In this document: piece after piece, positions 7,367 through 15,652 of the stretch
Position numbering within the stretch: the first letter of the stretch is position 1
Layout: each line of letters begins with the position of its first letter
Assembly (NCBI RefSeq): GCF_000424625.1
Contig: NZ_AUKG01000003.1
Span: 496,001 to 560,000 of the forward strand
Source of the DNA: Conexibacter woesei Iso977N
GTDB lineage: Bacteria; Actinomycetota; Thermoleophilia; Solirubrobacterales; Solirubrobacteraceae
DNA: 64,000 nucleotides
Reading direction: 5' to 3'
Translations under genes and position numbers: made by a program
Notes under the pieces: generated by a model
Told to the model about the DNA's origin: nothing
The model's database searches: none
The model's input: the letters and a program-made list of their open reading frames with translations, nothing else

Positions 7367-8572
7367 ATGGAACGCCGCCTCACCCGCCGCCAGACGCTGA
7401 AGCTCGCCGCAGCGGGCAGCGTGCCGCTGCTGACCGGGCTGCGGCTGCCGCCGGCCGCGCGCGCCGCCGGGCCGGTGCCGGGGATCGTCAAGGACCTCCC
7501 GGCGGACCTGCTGATCCCGCGCGGCACGAACGCCGAGATGGTCTGGACCGCGATGTCCGGTCAGGGCTACCTGACGCCCTACGACCGCTTCTTCGTCCGC
7601 AACCACACGCGCACGCCGATCGTGAACCCGGCGACGTGGCGGCTGGAGCTGTTCGGGACCGGCCTGCGCGGGCAGCCCAGGCGCGGGGCCGGGGTCAAGT
7701 TGTCGTTGAAGGACCTGGAGCGGCTGGAACGCGTCACCGCGACCGTCGCGGTCGAGTGCGCGGGCAATGGGCGCTCGTACTTCGCCACCCAGCAGGGGAC
7801 GCCGGCGCCCGGAACGGCGTGGACGCTGGGTGGCATCGGGGTCGCCGAGTGGAAGGGCGTGCTGTTGCGCGACGTGCTGGAGCTGGCCGGCGTGCGCGGC
7901 GACGCGGTCGACGTCATGCCCGAGGGCCTGGACGATCCGGTCCCGGCCGCCGACGGCAGCTCGCTCGGCAACGTGCGCCGGCCGTTCCCCATCAAGAAGG
8001 CGTTGGACGATGTGTTGATCGCCCTGGAGATGAACGGCAAGACGCTGCCGTTCGACCACGGCTTCCCGGCGCGCATCGTCGTGCCGGGTTGGGTCGGCGT
8101 GGCGAACATCAAGTGGGTGGGGTCGATCCGCGTGGCCAACGGCCACCTCTCCTCGCCGTGGAACACCACCCAGTACAGGATGGTCGGGCCGACGTACCCG
8201 GCCGACGCGCCGCCGCTGACGACGCGCCCGCTCAAGAGCGCCTTCGAGCTCACGCCCGGCGCGCCGTTCAAGGTCGGCCAGCCGGTCGTGCTGACCGGCC
8301 GCGCGTGGTCGGGCGAGGCGCGGCCGCGCTCGGTCCGGGTCTCGACCGACGGCGGCAGGACGTGGCAGGGCGCGAAGACCTACGGCGCCAACGGCGACGG
8401 CGCGTGGCTGCGCTGGGAGCTGCCGTGGACGCCGACGACCGCGGGCACCGTGGCGCTGGCCGCGCAGGCGACCGACCGGCTCGGCCACCAGCAGCCCGAC
8501 GTCGTGCCGTTCAACCGCGACGGCTACCTCTTCGACGGGATCGTCAGGCTGCCGGTGCGCGTCGCGGCGTGA
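7367..8572 (+). CDS. Tat-exported sulfite-oxidase-family molybdopterin protein
   Basis: A 401-residue protein. The N-terminus MERRLTRRQTLKLAAAGS is a twin-arginine signal, so it folds with cofactor before export. The molybdopterin domain holds the cofactor cysteine C131 in VECAGNGRS, and PGWVGVANIKWV is the dimer/cofactor segment. The C-terminal region (from about 285) is the Mo-co dimerisation Ig-like domain with VRVSTDGGRTW. The family oxidises sulfite to sulfate or reduces S-oxides. In this cluster it would detoxify sulfite released by SsuD-type monooxygenases; that role is inferred. Its 3' end overlaps the convergent monooxygenase gene by 29 bp. Confidence 0.87.
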   Translation: MERRLTRRQTLKLAAAGSVPLLTGLRLPPAARAAGPVPGIVKDLPADLLIPRGTNAEMVWTAMSGQGYLTPYDRFFVRNHTRTPIVNPATWRLELFGTGLRGQPRRGAGVKLSLKDLERLERVTATVAVECAGNGRSYFATQQGTPAPGTAWTLGGIGVAEWKGVLLRDVLELAGVRGDAVDVMPEGLDDPVPAADGSSLGNVRRPFPIKKALDDVLIALEMNGKTLPFDHGFPARIVVPGWVGVANIKWVGSIRVANGHLSSPWNTTQYRMVGPTYPADAPPLTTRPLKSAFELTPGAPFKVGQPVVLTGRAWSGEARPRSVRVSTDGGRTWQGAKTYGANGDGAWLRWELPWTPTTAGTVALAAQATDRLGHQQPDVVPFNRDGYLFDGIVRLPVRVAA

Positions 8573-9779
8573 GCCCGAGGTGGTCGCGGAGGGTCGCGCC
8601 CTCCTCGTACTCGGTGCGCAGGACGCCGCGCTCCTGCAGCAACGGGACGACCTGGTCGGCGAACTCGTCGAGGCCGCCGGGGGTGATGTGGGGGACGAGG
8701 ATGAAGCCGTCGCAGGCGTTCTGCTGGACGTGGTCGTCGATCGCGTCGGCGACGGTCTGCGCTGAGCCGACGAAGGCGTGGCGGGCGCGGGTGCGGACCA
8801 TCACGTCGCGCAACGTCAAGTTGTCGTCGTCGGCGAGCGTGCGCAGCCGGGCGACGGTCTCGTGGCGCCTGCCGGCGAACGCGCGGGCCGGGATCGAGCC
8901 GGGCGCGATCGTGATCTCGCCCTCGATCGGGTCGACGTCGGGCAGCGGGCCCTCGGGGTCGTACTCGGAGAGGTCGCGGTTCCAGAGCTGCTCGGCGAAC
9001 ACGCGCGCGGTGCCGGCGGAGACCTGCTGGTAGCGGACGTGCTCGGCGCGCTCGGCCGCGTCGGCGTCGGTGTCGCCGAGGACGAACGTCGCGCCGGGCA
9101 ACACCAGGAGCTCGCTCGGCGAACGGCCGTAGCGGGCGAGGCGCCCCTTGACGTCGTCGTAGAACCGCTGCCCGTCCGGGATCGACGCGTGGCGGGTGAA
9201 GATCGCATCGGCGTGCTGCGCGGCGAACTCGCGCCCGCTGTCGCTGTCGCCGGCCTGCAGGATCAGCGGCCGCCCCTGCGGCAGCGCGTTGCGCGCCCAG
9301 TAGGCGTCGGCGTAGTCCAAGACCTCGGTCGCCCGCGCGTAGCGATCCTCGTAGGGCAGGTAGGCGCCGCGGCGGAAGTTCGCGCCCGACACCGCGTCGG
9401 TCGACGTCACGAGGTTCCAGGCCGCGCGCCCGCCGGAGATGTGGTCGAGCGTCGCGAGCTGGCGCGCCACCTCGTAGGGCTCGTGGTAGGTCGTCGTCAG
9501 CGTCGCGGCCAGGCCGAGGTGCTCGGTCACCGCCGACAACGCGGCGAGGATCGTCATCGCGTCCGGACGGCCGGCCACGTCGAGGTCGTGCAGATGCCCG
9601 GCGTGCTCGCGCAGGCTCAGGCCCTCGGCGAGGAAGAAGAGGTCGAACCGCGCGCGCTCGGCGGTCCGGGCCAGCGCCGCGAACGACGCGAAGTCGATGT
9701 GCGAGCCCGCGGCCGGGTCGCTCCACACGGTGGTGTTGTTGACGCCGGGGAAGTGCGCGGCGAGGCGGACCTGCTTCAT
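8544..9779 (-). CDS. NtaA/DszA-type flavin-dependent monooxygenase
   Basis: A 411-residue luciferase-like (LLM) oxygenase of the NtaA/SnaA/DszA group, which uses reduced flavin from a separate reductase. Recognisable segments are FFLAEGLSLREHAG, SAVTEHLGLAATLTTTYHEPYEVARQLATLDHISGGRAAWNLVTS (in parts, about residues 85-130) and LPYEDRYARATE. Family members oxidise nitrilotriacetate, EDTA or organosulfur compounds. It is translationally linked (ATGA) to a second LLM gene and lies among sulfur genes, so an organosulfur or sulfonate substrate is likely but unproven. Confidence 0.86.
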   Translation of the reverse strand: MKQVRLAAHFPGVNNTTVWSDPAAGSHIDFASFAALARTAERARFDLFFLAEGLSLREHAGHLHDLDVAGRPDAMTILAALSAVTEHLGLAATLTTTYHEPYEVARQLATLDHISGGRAAWNLVTSTDAVSGANFRRGAYLPYEDRYARATEVLDYADAYWARNALPQGRPLILQAGDSDSGREFAAQHADAIFTRHASIPDGQRFYDDVKGRLARYGRSPSELLVLPGATFVLGDTDADAAERAEHVRYQQVSAGTARVFAEQLWNRDLSEYDPEGPLPDVDPIEGEITIAPGSIPARAFAGRRHETVARLRTLADDDNLTLRDVMVRTRARHAFVGSAQTVADAIDDHVQQNACDGFILVPHITPGGLDEFADQVVPLLQERGVLRTEYEEGATLRDHLGLTPRRAPAA

Positions 9780-10543
9780 GCGCGCGCCACCTCCTCCAGG
9801 CCGAGGCGGGCACGGAGCGTCTCGCCGTCGCGCGGCGGCGTGCGGGCCAGCGCTGCGAGGCCGGCCTCCGTCACGTGGTGGAGCAGCAGCCCGTCGAACC
9901 CGTCGGCGTCGTGCGACCCCTCGCCGTGGTCGACCTCCAGCAGCCGCACCGGCGCGGGCGTCGCGTCGGCCGGATCGCGGACGAGCAGGACGTCGGCGAC
10001 GTCCGCCAGCGCCGGGTCGCGCACGACGACGGGCGGCCGGCCCTGCGGCGGGCGCGGCGTGATCGACGGGCCGCGGATGTCGAGGTACTTGCCTTTGTAG
10101 GCAAGGTGGTGGACTCGGTCGCGGTCGAAGAAGCGATCGGTGGAACGGTCGCGGATCTCGGCGTCGGCGTCCCACGTCGTCCACAGCCCGCGAACCACAT
10201 CAACATACTCGCGCGCGTCGCCGAGCACGTCCTCCGGAACGTCCCACGTGACGAGCGCGTCGGCGTCGGCGCGGTCGACCGTCTCCGCCAGCCACCCGGC
10301 GCGCCCGCGCGAGACGAAGTCGATCGTCGCCACCGCGGTGGACACGTGGAACGGCTCGGTCGTCGTGGTCGGCGCCGCGACGACGATCCCGATCGACGCC
10401 GTCAGCGCGGCGGCGCGCGCGCCCACCAGCAGCGGGTCCAGCGGTGCCTGCTCCAGGACCACCAGGTCGAGGCCCGCGGCCTCGGCCGCCGGGATCAGCG
10501 CGGGGTCGGTCAGCGACGCGGCGAGGAGGAGAGAATCGGACAT
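9776..10543 (-). CDS. Short luciferase-like (LLM) monooxygenase
   Basis: Only 255 residues, against roughly 330-450 for most LLM enzymes. The beginning (ALTASIGIVVAAPTTTTEPFHVSTAVATIDFVSRGRAGW in pieces, residues 45-85) is clearly LLM, and VHHLAYKGKYLDIRGPS matches the mid region, but the C-terminal third of the barrel is shortened. It is upstream of and overlaps the NtaA-type gene by 4 bp, so the two proteins are made together, perhaps as a heteromer in the manner of LuxAB. The 11-mer CGGTAGGCAAT covers its start codon. Confidence 0.78.
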   Translation of the reverse strand: MSDSLLLAASLTDPALIPAAEAAGLDLVVLEQAPLDPLLVGARAAALTASIGIVVAAPTTTTEPFHVSTAVATIDFVSRGRAGWLAETVDRADADALVTWDVPEDVLGDAREYVDVVRGLWTTWDADAEIRDRSTDRFFDRDRVHHLAYKGKYLDIRGPSITPRPPQGRPPVVVRDPALADVADVLLVRDPADATPAPVRLLEVDHGEGSHDADGFDGLLLHHVTEAGLAALARTPPRDGETLRARLGLEEVARA

Positions 10544-10552
10544 TGCCTACCG
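10542..10552 (-). promoter_or_regulatory. CGGTAGGCAAT box between divergent monooxygenase operons
   Basis: The 29-bp gap between two divergent LLM genes contains CGGTAGGCAAT on the minus strand, overlapping the minus-strand start codon. It differs by one base from the site before ssuC and by two from the site before metN. A regulator bound here could control both directions at once. Confidence 0.4.
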
Positions 10553-10572
10553 ACATGCTAGGAAGTCTGTCC

Positions 10573-11580
10573 ATGCTCCTCTCCGTCCTCGACCAGGCCC
10601 CGACCCGTGAGGGCGGCGCGCCCGGCCACGCGATCCGCGAGGCGATCGAGCTGGCGCAGCACGCCGACGCGCTCGGCTTCCACCGCTTCTGGGTCGCCGA
10701 GCACCACGCGATCGGCAGCGTCTCGATCTCGGCGCCCGAGGTCCTGATCGGCCTGATCGGGGCGCGCGCACAGCGGATCCGGATCGGCGCCGGCGGCATG
10801 CTGCTGCCCAACCACCGCCCGATCCACGTCGCCGAGCAGTTCCGCCTGCTGGAGGCGCTGCACCCCGGGCGCGTCGACCTCGGGATCGGCCGCAGCGAGG
10901 GCGCGCTCGACCCCGCGACGGTGCTGGCCTTCGGCCGCCCCGGCGACAACGCGCACGGCGCCGGCTTCGAGCAGCAGCTCGACCAGCTGCTGGCCTTCGG
11001 CGGCGTCACGCCGCTGCCGGACGACGACCCGCTGGCCGGCGCGCGCGCCGCGCCGACCGACGTCCCGCTGCCGCCGGTCTTCCTGCTCGGCTCCTCGCGC
11101 AACAGCGCGCAGACCGCCGCACGCAAGGGCCTCGGCTACGGCTTCGCCGCCCACACCAACCCCGCCGACGCCGCGACCGCGCTGCGCGAGTACCGCGACA
11201 ACTTCGTCCCGGCGCGCCCCGACGACCAGCCCCACGCGATCCTCGCGCTGAAGGTGATGGTGGGGGAGGACGACGCGCACGCCGCCGCGCTGGCGGCGCC
11301 GAGCCACCTCGGCCAGGTCCAGGCGCGGCTGGGCGTCAACCGCCCGCTGATGACCGTCGAGGCCGCGCTGGCCCACGCGTGGACCGACGAGGAGCGCGCG
11401 GTCGAGGCCAGCCACGGGGACACGAGCGCCGACGTCGCCGGCGGCCCCGAGACCGCCCGCGCGCAGCTGGAGGCCGCGGTCGCCGCGTCCGGCGCCGACG
11501 AGGTGGTCGCGATCACCAACACCTATGACTTCGACGAGCGCCGCGCGGCGATCGCGCGGCTGGGGAGGCTGTTCGCATGA
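10573..11580 (+). CDS. Luciferase-like (YhbW/MsnO8-type) flavin oxidoreductase
   Basis: A 335-residue LLM protein. MLLSVLDQAP at the start, FWVAEHHAIG near residue 40, IGAGGMLLPNHRPIHVAEQFRLLEALHPGRVDLGIGRS (in pieces, about 75-115) and FLLGSS are the hallmarks of the MsnO8/YhbW branch. I chose the ATG at 10573, which has TAGGAAG 7 nt upstream, over an ATG at 10555. It overlaps ssuD by 4 bp, so the two are co-translated. Substrate unknown; sulfur context suggests oxidation of an organosulfur compound with FMNH2. Confidence 0.85.
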   Translation: MLLSVLDQAPTREGGAPGHAIREAIELAQHADALGFHRFWVAEHHAIGSVSISAPEVLIGLIGARAQRIRIGAGGMLLPNHRPIHVAEQFRLLEALHPGRVDLGIGRSEGALDPATVLAFGRPGDNAHGAGFEQQLDQLLAFGGVTPLPDDDPLAGARAAPTDVPLPPVFLLGSSRNSAQTAARKGLGYGFAAHTNPADAATALREYRDNFVPARPDDQPHAILALKVMVGEDDAHAAALAAPSHLGQVQARLGVNRPLMTVEAALAHAWTDEERAVEASHGDTSADVAGGPETARAQLEAAVAASGADEVVAITNTYDFDERRAAIARLGRLFA

Positions 11581-12713
11581 CCATCGTCCCGCACTGGTTC
11601 CTGCCCACCAACGGCGACTCGCGCAGCGACCTGTCGCTCGGCAACGCGGTCGGCGTCGAGGGCTCGCGCGTCAACGCGAGCGGCGGCGTCGAGCGCGCGC
11701 CCGACATCAGCTACATCGGCCAGATCGCGCGGTCGGCCGAGCAGCTCGGGTTCGTGGGCGCGCTGACGCCGACGTCGTCGTGGTGCGAGGACGCGTGGGT
11801 GATCACCGCCGGGCTGACGCAGGTCACCGAGCGCTTCAAGTTCCTGGTGGCCTTCCGGCCCGGCCTGCAGTCGCCGACGCTGTCGGCGCAGATGGCCGCG
11901 ACCTACCAGCGGATCTCCGGCGGGCGGCTGCTGCTGAACGTCGTGACCGGTGGCGACGACGCCGAGCAGCGGCGCTTCGGCGACCACCTCACCAAGGCCG
12001 AGCGCTACGCGCGCGCCGGCGAGTTCCTCCACGTCGTGCGGGAGCTGTGGACCGGCGAGACCGTCGACCACCAAGGCAAGTACTACGACATCGAGGGCGC
12101 GCGGCTGCCCGCGGTCCCGCAGTGGCCGGACGTCTACCTCGGCGGCTCGTCGCCGGAGGCGCTGGAGGTCGCGGCGCGCTACGCCGACGTCTACCTGACG
12201 TGGGGCGAACCTCCGGCGCAGGTCGCCGAGAAGCTCGACCGCGTCCGCGAGGTCGCGGCGCGCGAAGGCCGCGAGCTGCGCTTCGGGATCCGCCTGCACG
12301 CGATCTCGCGCGACACGGCGGACGAAGCGTGGGCGGAGGCCGACCGGCTGCTGGCGGGGCTGGACGCCGAGCAGATCGCGGCTGCGCAGGCGGTCCAGCG
12401 CGCGTCGCAGTCCGAGGGCCAGCGGCGGATGACCGAGCTGCACGGCGGCCGCACCGACGACCTCGTCGTCTCGCCGAACCTGTGGGCGGGCGTCGGGCTC
12501 GTGCGCGGCGGCGCGGGGACCGCGCTGGTCGGCAGCCACCAGGAGGTCGCCGACCGGATCGAGGAGTACCACGACCTCGGGATCACCGAGTACATCTTCA
12601 GCGGCTATCCGCACCTGGAGGAGGCCTACCGCGTCGGCGAGGGCGTCCTGCCCGAGCTGCGGCGCCGCGGCCTGCTCGCCGACGACGGCGCCGCCGTCGG
12701 CGCGGCGTCGTGA
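11577..12713 (+). CDS. ssuD: Alkanesulfonate monooxygenase SsuD
   Basis: A 378-residue LLM enzyme close in length to E. coli SsuD (381). It has FVGALTPTSSWCEDAW near residue 60, FLVAFRPGLQSPTLSAQMAATYQRISGGRLLLNVVTGG in pieces at about 85-120, and YLGGSSPEA. SsuD cleaves C-S bonds of alkanesulfonates with FMNH2 and O2, giving aldehyde plus sulfite. Its start codon overlaps the preceding LLM stop (ATGA). The flavin reductase at 6827 and the ssuCB genes at the right end of the window could serve it. Confidence 0.88.
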   Translation: MTIVPHWFLPTNGDSRSDLSLGNAVGVEGSRVNASGGVERAPDISYIGQIARSAEQLGFVGALTPTSSWCEDAWVITAGLTQVTERFKFLVAFRPGLQSPTLSAQMAATYQRISGGRLLLNVVTGGDDAEQRRFGDHLTKAERYARAGEFLHVVRELWTGETVDHQGKYYDIEGARLPAVPQWPDVYLGGSSPEALEVAARYADVYLTWGEPPAQVAEKLDRVREVAAREGRELRFGIRLHAISRDTADEAWAEADRLLAGLDAEQIAAAQAVQRASQSEGQRRMTELHGGRTDDLVVSPNLWAGVGLVRGGAGTALVGSHQEVADRIEEYHDLGITEYIFSGYPHLEEAYRVGEGVLPELRRRGLLADDGAAVGAAS

Positions 12714-12720
12714 CGTCGGC

Positions 12721-13662
12721 ATGCGCGCGATCGAGCTGACCGCGTACGGCGACACCGACGCCGGCAACCTCCGCATCGCGGAGCGCCCCGAGCCGGTCCC
12801 GGAGGCCGGCCAGGTGCTGGTCGACGTCCGCCGCGCCGGGGTCAACTACGCCGACCTCTCGCGCCGCCGCGGGACCTATGACCGGCGCGACGGCCTCGCG
12901 CCGCCGCTGGTCCTCGGTGTCGAGGTCGCGGGCGTGCGCCGCGACACCGGCGCCCGGACCGTCGCGCTGACCGGCGGCTACGGCGGCTACGCGGAGGTCG
13001 CCGCGGTCGACGAGGGCCTGGCGTTCCCGGTCCCGGACGGCGTCACCGACGACGCGGCGCTGGCGCTCCTGCTGCAGGGCCTGACCGCCCACCACGTGCT
13101 GCGCACCGCCGGCGGGCTCGGGGCGGGGGAGAGCGTCGTGATCCACGCGGCGGCCGGCGGCGTCGGCTCGCTGGCGGTCCAGCTCGCGCGGATCTGGGAG
13201 GCCGGTCGAGTTGTAGGAGTCGCCTCGACGCCGGAGAAGCGGGAGCTCGTGCTGGAGCTCGGCGCCGACGCGGCGATCGACGCCGACCCGGACGGCCTGG
13301 CCGACCGGATCGCCGCCGCCAACCGCGGCCGCCGCGCCGACGTGATCGCCGAGAGCGTCGGCGGCGCGACGCGCGTGGCGTCGCGGGCCGCGCTCGCGCC
13401 CGGCGGGCGGCTCGTCACCTTCGGCGCGGCCGGCGGCGCGGGCAGCGGCGCGCCCGACCCCCGCGAGGTGGCGTTCAGCCTGCCCACGCTGCTCGGCGAC
13501 CGCGCCGCGCTGGCCGGCCCGCTGGCCGAGCTGCTCGCGCTCGCCCGCAGCGGTGCGCTGCAGCCGGTCCTCGGCGGCGTCTACGCGCTCGAGGACGCGG
13601 CCCGCGCGCACGCCGACCTGGCGGCGCGCCGCACGACCGGCAAGCTGCTGCTCGACGTCTAG
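12721..13662 (+). CDS. Zinc-free quinone oxidoreductase (MDR superfamily)
   Basis: A 313-residue NADPH:quinone reductase-like protein: GroES-like N-terminal half with RRAGVNYADLSRRRG, then a Rossmann half with HAAAGGVGSLAVQLA (about 140-155). It lacks the structural-zinc cysteines of alcohol dehydrogenases. It follows ssuD by 7 bp and may reduce reactive carbonyls, perhaps aldehydes made by the monooxygenases; that is inference. It converges with the 2OG oxygenase, overlapping by 4 bp. Confidence 0.82.
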   Translation: MRAIELTAYGDTDAGNLRIAERPEPVPEAGQVLVDVRRAGVNYADLSRRRGTYDRRDGLAPPLVLGVEVAGVRRDTGARTVALTGGYGGYAEVAAVDEGLAFPVPDGVTDDAALALLLQGLTAHHVLRTAGGLGAGESVVIHAAAGGVGSLAVQLARIWEAGRVVGVASTPEKRELVLELGADAAIDADPDGLADRIAAANRGRRADVIAESVGGATRVASRAALAPGGRLVTFGAAGGAGSGAPDPREVAFSLPTLLGDRAALAGPLAELLALARSGALQPVLGGVYALEDAARAHADLAARRTTGKLLLDV

Positions 13663-14675
13663 ACGAGGTCGGCGTGGTGGCGCGCGGCCACGTCCGGGTG
13701 CGCGCGCAGGCGCACCTTCAGCGAGTTCGCGCCGTAGTTGGACAAGATCGGGTTGTTGGGGTCGATGCTCTCGCCGCCCGGCGCCGCGGCCGCCAGCTCC
13801 GGCGGCAGGTCGACCGGCTCCACCTGCGCCTCGAACTTCGGGTTGAAGAAGTACGCGACCGAGACACGCGGGACGCCCGCGGGCGGCGAGACGACGCGGT
13901 GCGGCGTCGCGCGGAAGTAGCCGCGGCTGACGAGCTGGAGCAGCTCGCCGATGTTGACGACGAACGCGCCCGGCCGCGCGGGCACGGCGACCCACGCGCC
14001 GTGCACCTCTGCCTCGAGACCACCGACCGCGTCCTGGTGCACGAACGTCAGGAAGCCGCCGTCGGTGTGCACGCCGACGCCCTGGTCGGTCGGGAAGTCC
14101 TCCGACGGCGGCGGGTAGCGGATGATCTTCGTCAGGATCTCCGGCGGCGAGACGGCGGCGTCGAAGTGGTCGAGCGGCTGGCCGAGCGCGAGCGCGACCG
14201 CGTGGATGAGGTCGCGCCCGACGGCCTCCAGCGCCGCCAGCCACTCCGTGACCACTGTCCGGAACTCCGGCAGCTGCGCCGGCCACAGGTTCGGCCCGCG
14301 CAGGCGCAGCCAGTCCGGGTCGTCCGGCCCGATCGCCGGCGCCTCGAGCTCGCGCGAGACGTCGATCTGCTCGCGCAGGTCCTGGCGGCCGTTGGTCCGC
14401 TCGCCGCCGAGCCGCGTGTAGCCGCGGAACTGGGGCGAGTTGACGTTCTCGATCTCCAGCCGCTGCTCCTCGGGCAGCGCGAAGAACGCCTCGGCGACCT
14501 CGAAGATCCGGCGGTCGAGCCCGTCCGGCAGGCCGTGGCCGGTCAGGTAGGCGGCACCGATCTCGTGGAACACCTCGCGCAGCCGCGCGACGAACGCCGT
14601 GCCGTCCGAGCCGGCGGGATCGGCGCGGAAGCCGCTGATGTCGAGGACAGGAAGGGGCGGGTAGTTGTCGCTCAT
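13659..14675 (-). CDS. 2-oxoglutarate/Fe(II) oxygenase, isopenicillin-N-synthase family
   Basis: A 338-residue protein. The N-terminal DIOX_N domain has PVLDISGF; the double-stranded beta-helix carries the iron ligands H and D in GVHTDGG (about residue 200) and the distal His in RATPHRVVSP, followed by PRVSVAYFF, the RxS motif that binds the 2-oxoglutarate carboxylate. Such enzymes hydroxylate or cleave small molecules. Its position beside SsuD suggests a role in organosulfur use but the substrate is unknown. It has its own AT-rich upstream region. Confidence 0.83.
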   Translation of the reverse strand: MSDNYPPLPVLDISGFRADPAGSDGTAFVARLREVFHEIGAAYLTGHGLPDGLDRRIFEVAEAFFALPEEQRLEIENVNSPQFRGYTRLGGERTNGRQDLREQIDVSRELEAPAIGPDDPDWLRLRGPNLWPAQLPEFRTVVTEWLAALEAVGRDLIHAVALALGQPLDHFDAAVSPPEILTKIIRYPPPSEDFPTDQGVGVHTDGGFLTFVHQDAVGGLEAEVHGAWVAVPARPGAFVVNIGELLQLVSRGYFRATPHRVVSPPAGVPRVSVAYFFNPKFEAQVEPVDLPPELAAAAPGGESIDPNNPILSNYGANSLKVRLRAHPDVAARHHADLV

Positions 14676-14712
14676 GGTCTAAATATTCTAATTCCCATTG
14701 ACAAACTAGGAA
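14676..14712 (-). promoter_or_regulatory. AT-rich promoter region of the 2OG oxygenase
   Basis: The stretch immediately upstream of the ATG contains, on the minus strand, TTTGTCAATGGGAATTAGAA followed by TATTTAGACC. It is one of the few AT-rich patches in the region, so it probably holds the promoter, but I cannot place -35 and -10 with 16-18 bp spacing. The rest of the gap to 14782 shows nothing clear. Confidence 0.35.
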
Positions 14713-14782
14713 AAGTCCCGCGCCATCATGACCGGCGGCTCGACGCCCCGGACCTCGACCCGGAGCTCGAGCCCGAGCCCGC

Positions 14783-15643
14783 CTAGGTGAACTCCGGGAA
14801 CGCGTCGTCGTCGCCGAAGACCGGTGGCAGCCCGTCGCTGACGCGGTCGGGGAAGACGGCGGCGCGCTTCTCGAGGAACGAGGTCACGCCCTCGCGGGCG
14901 TCGGCCGATTGGCCGCGGGCGAACATCGCGCGCGAGTCGGCGCGGTGGGCGTCCATCGGGTGAGCGGCGCCGAGCATGCGCCACATCAGCTGGCGGGCGA
15001 GCGCGACGCTGACCGGCGCGGTGTTGTCGGCGATCTCGCGCGCCAGCGCCTGCGCGGCGGGCAGCACCTCGGCGGCGGGGAGGACCGCGCGCACGAGCCC
15101 GCCGTCGAGCGCCTCCTGCGCAGTGAAGATCCGGCCGGTCGCGACCCACTCCATGGCGCGGCTGATCCCGACGACGCGCGGCAGGAACCAGCTCGAGCAC
15201 GCCTCCGGCACGATCCCGCGGCGCGTGAAGACGAAGCCGAGCTTGGCGTCGTCGGCCACGAAGCGGACGTCCATCGGCAGCGTCATCGTCAGCCCGACGC
15301 CGACCGCGCTGCCGTTGAGCGCGCCGATCACCGGCTTGTTGCACTGGAAGATCCGCAGCGACAGCCGGCCGCCGCCGTCGCGCGGCGGCGGGCCGCCGGC
15401 CGCCACGCGGTCGCCCCAGTCGAACGTCTCGCCGCCGCGCTCCAGGTCGGCACCCGCGCAGTAGGCGCGCCCGGCACCGGTGAAGACCACCGCACGGACG
15501 TCGTCGTCGGCGTCGGCGTGGTCGAGCGCGGCCAGCAGCTCGTCCTGCATGACCTGCGTGTAGGCGTTGAGCCTGTCCGGACGGTTGAGCGTGATCGTCA
15601 GGACGCCGTCGTCCTGGCTGAGGAGGATCTCGGTCGGTTCCAT
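14783..15643 (-). CDS. Enoyl-CoA hydratase/isomerase
   Basis: A 286-residue crotonase. GAGRAYCAGADL (about 55-66) supplies the first oxyanion-hole amide, and NGSAVGVGLTMTLPMDVRF (about 110-128) the second; GFVFTRRGIVPEACSSWFLPR has the active-site glutamate region, with one Glu retained. It hydrates enoyl-CoA in beta-oxidation-type pathways. It is 9 bp downstream of an acyl-CoA dehydrogenase and below a TetR gene, forming a three-gene catabolic operon. Confidence 0.87.
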   Translation of the reverse strand: MEPTEILLSQDDGVLTITLNRPDRLNAYTQVMQDELLAALDHADADDDVRAVVFTGAGRAYCAGADLERGGETFDWGDRVAAGGPPPRDGGGRLSLRIFQCNKPVIGALNGSAVGVGLTMTLPMDVRFVADDAKLGFVFTRRGIVPEACSSWFLPRVVGISRAMEWVATGRIFTAQEALDGGLVRAVLPAAEVLPAAQALAREIADNTAPVSVALARQLMWRMLGAAHPMDAHRADSRAMFARGQSADAREGVTSFLEKRAAVFPDRVSDGLPPVFGDDDAFPEFT

Positions 15644-15652
15644 CGCCGCAAC

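Noticed and set aside
10088-10105. Inverted repeat CTTGCCT-TTGT-AGGCAAG
   Set aside because: It lies within the short LLM coding region, far from any start, and codes a conserved Tyr-Lys-Gly-Lys-Tyr stretch.
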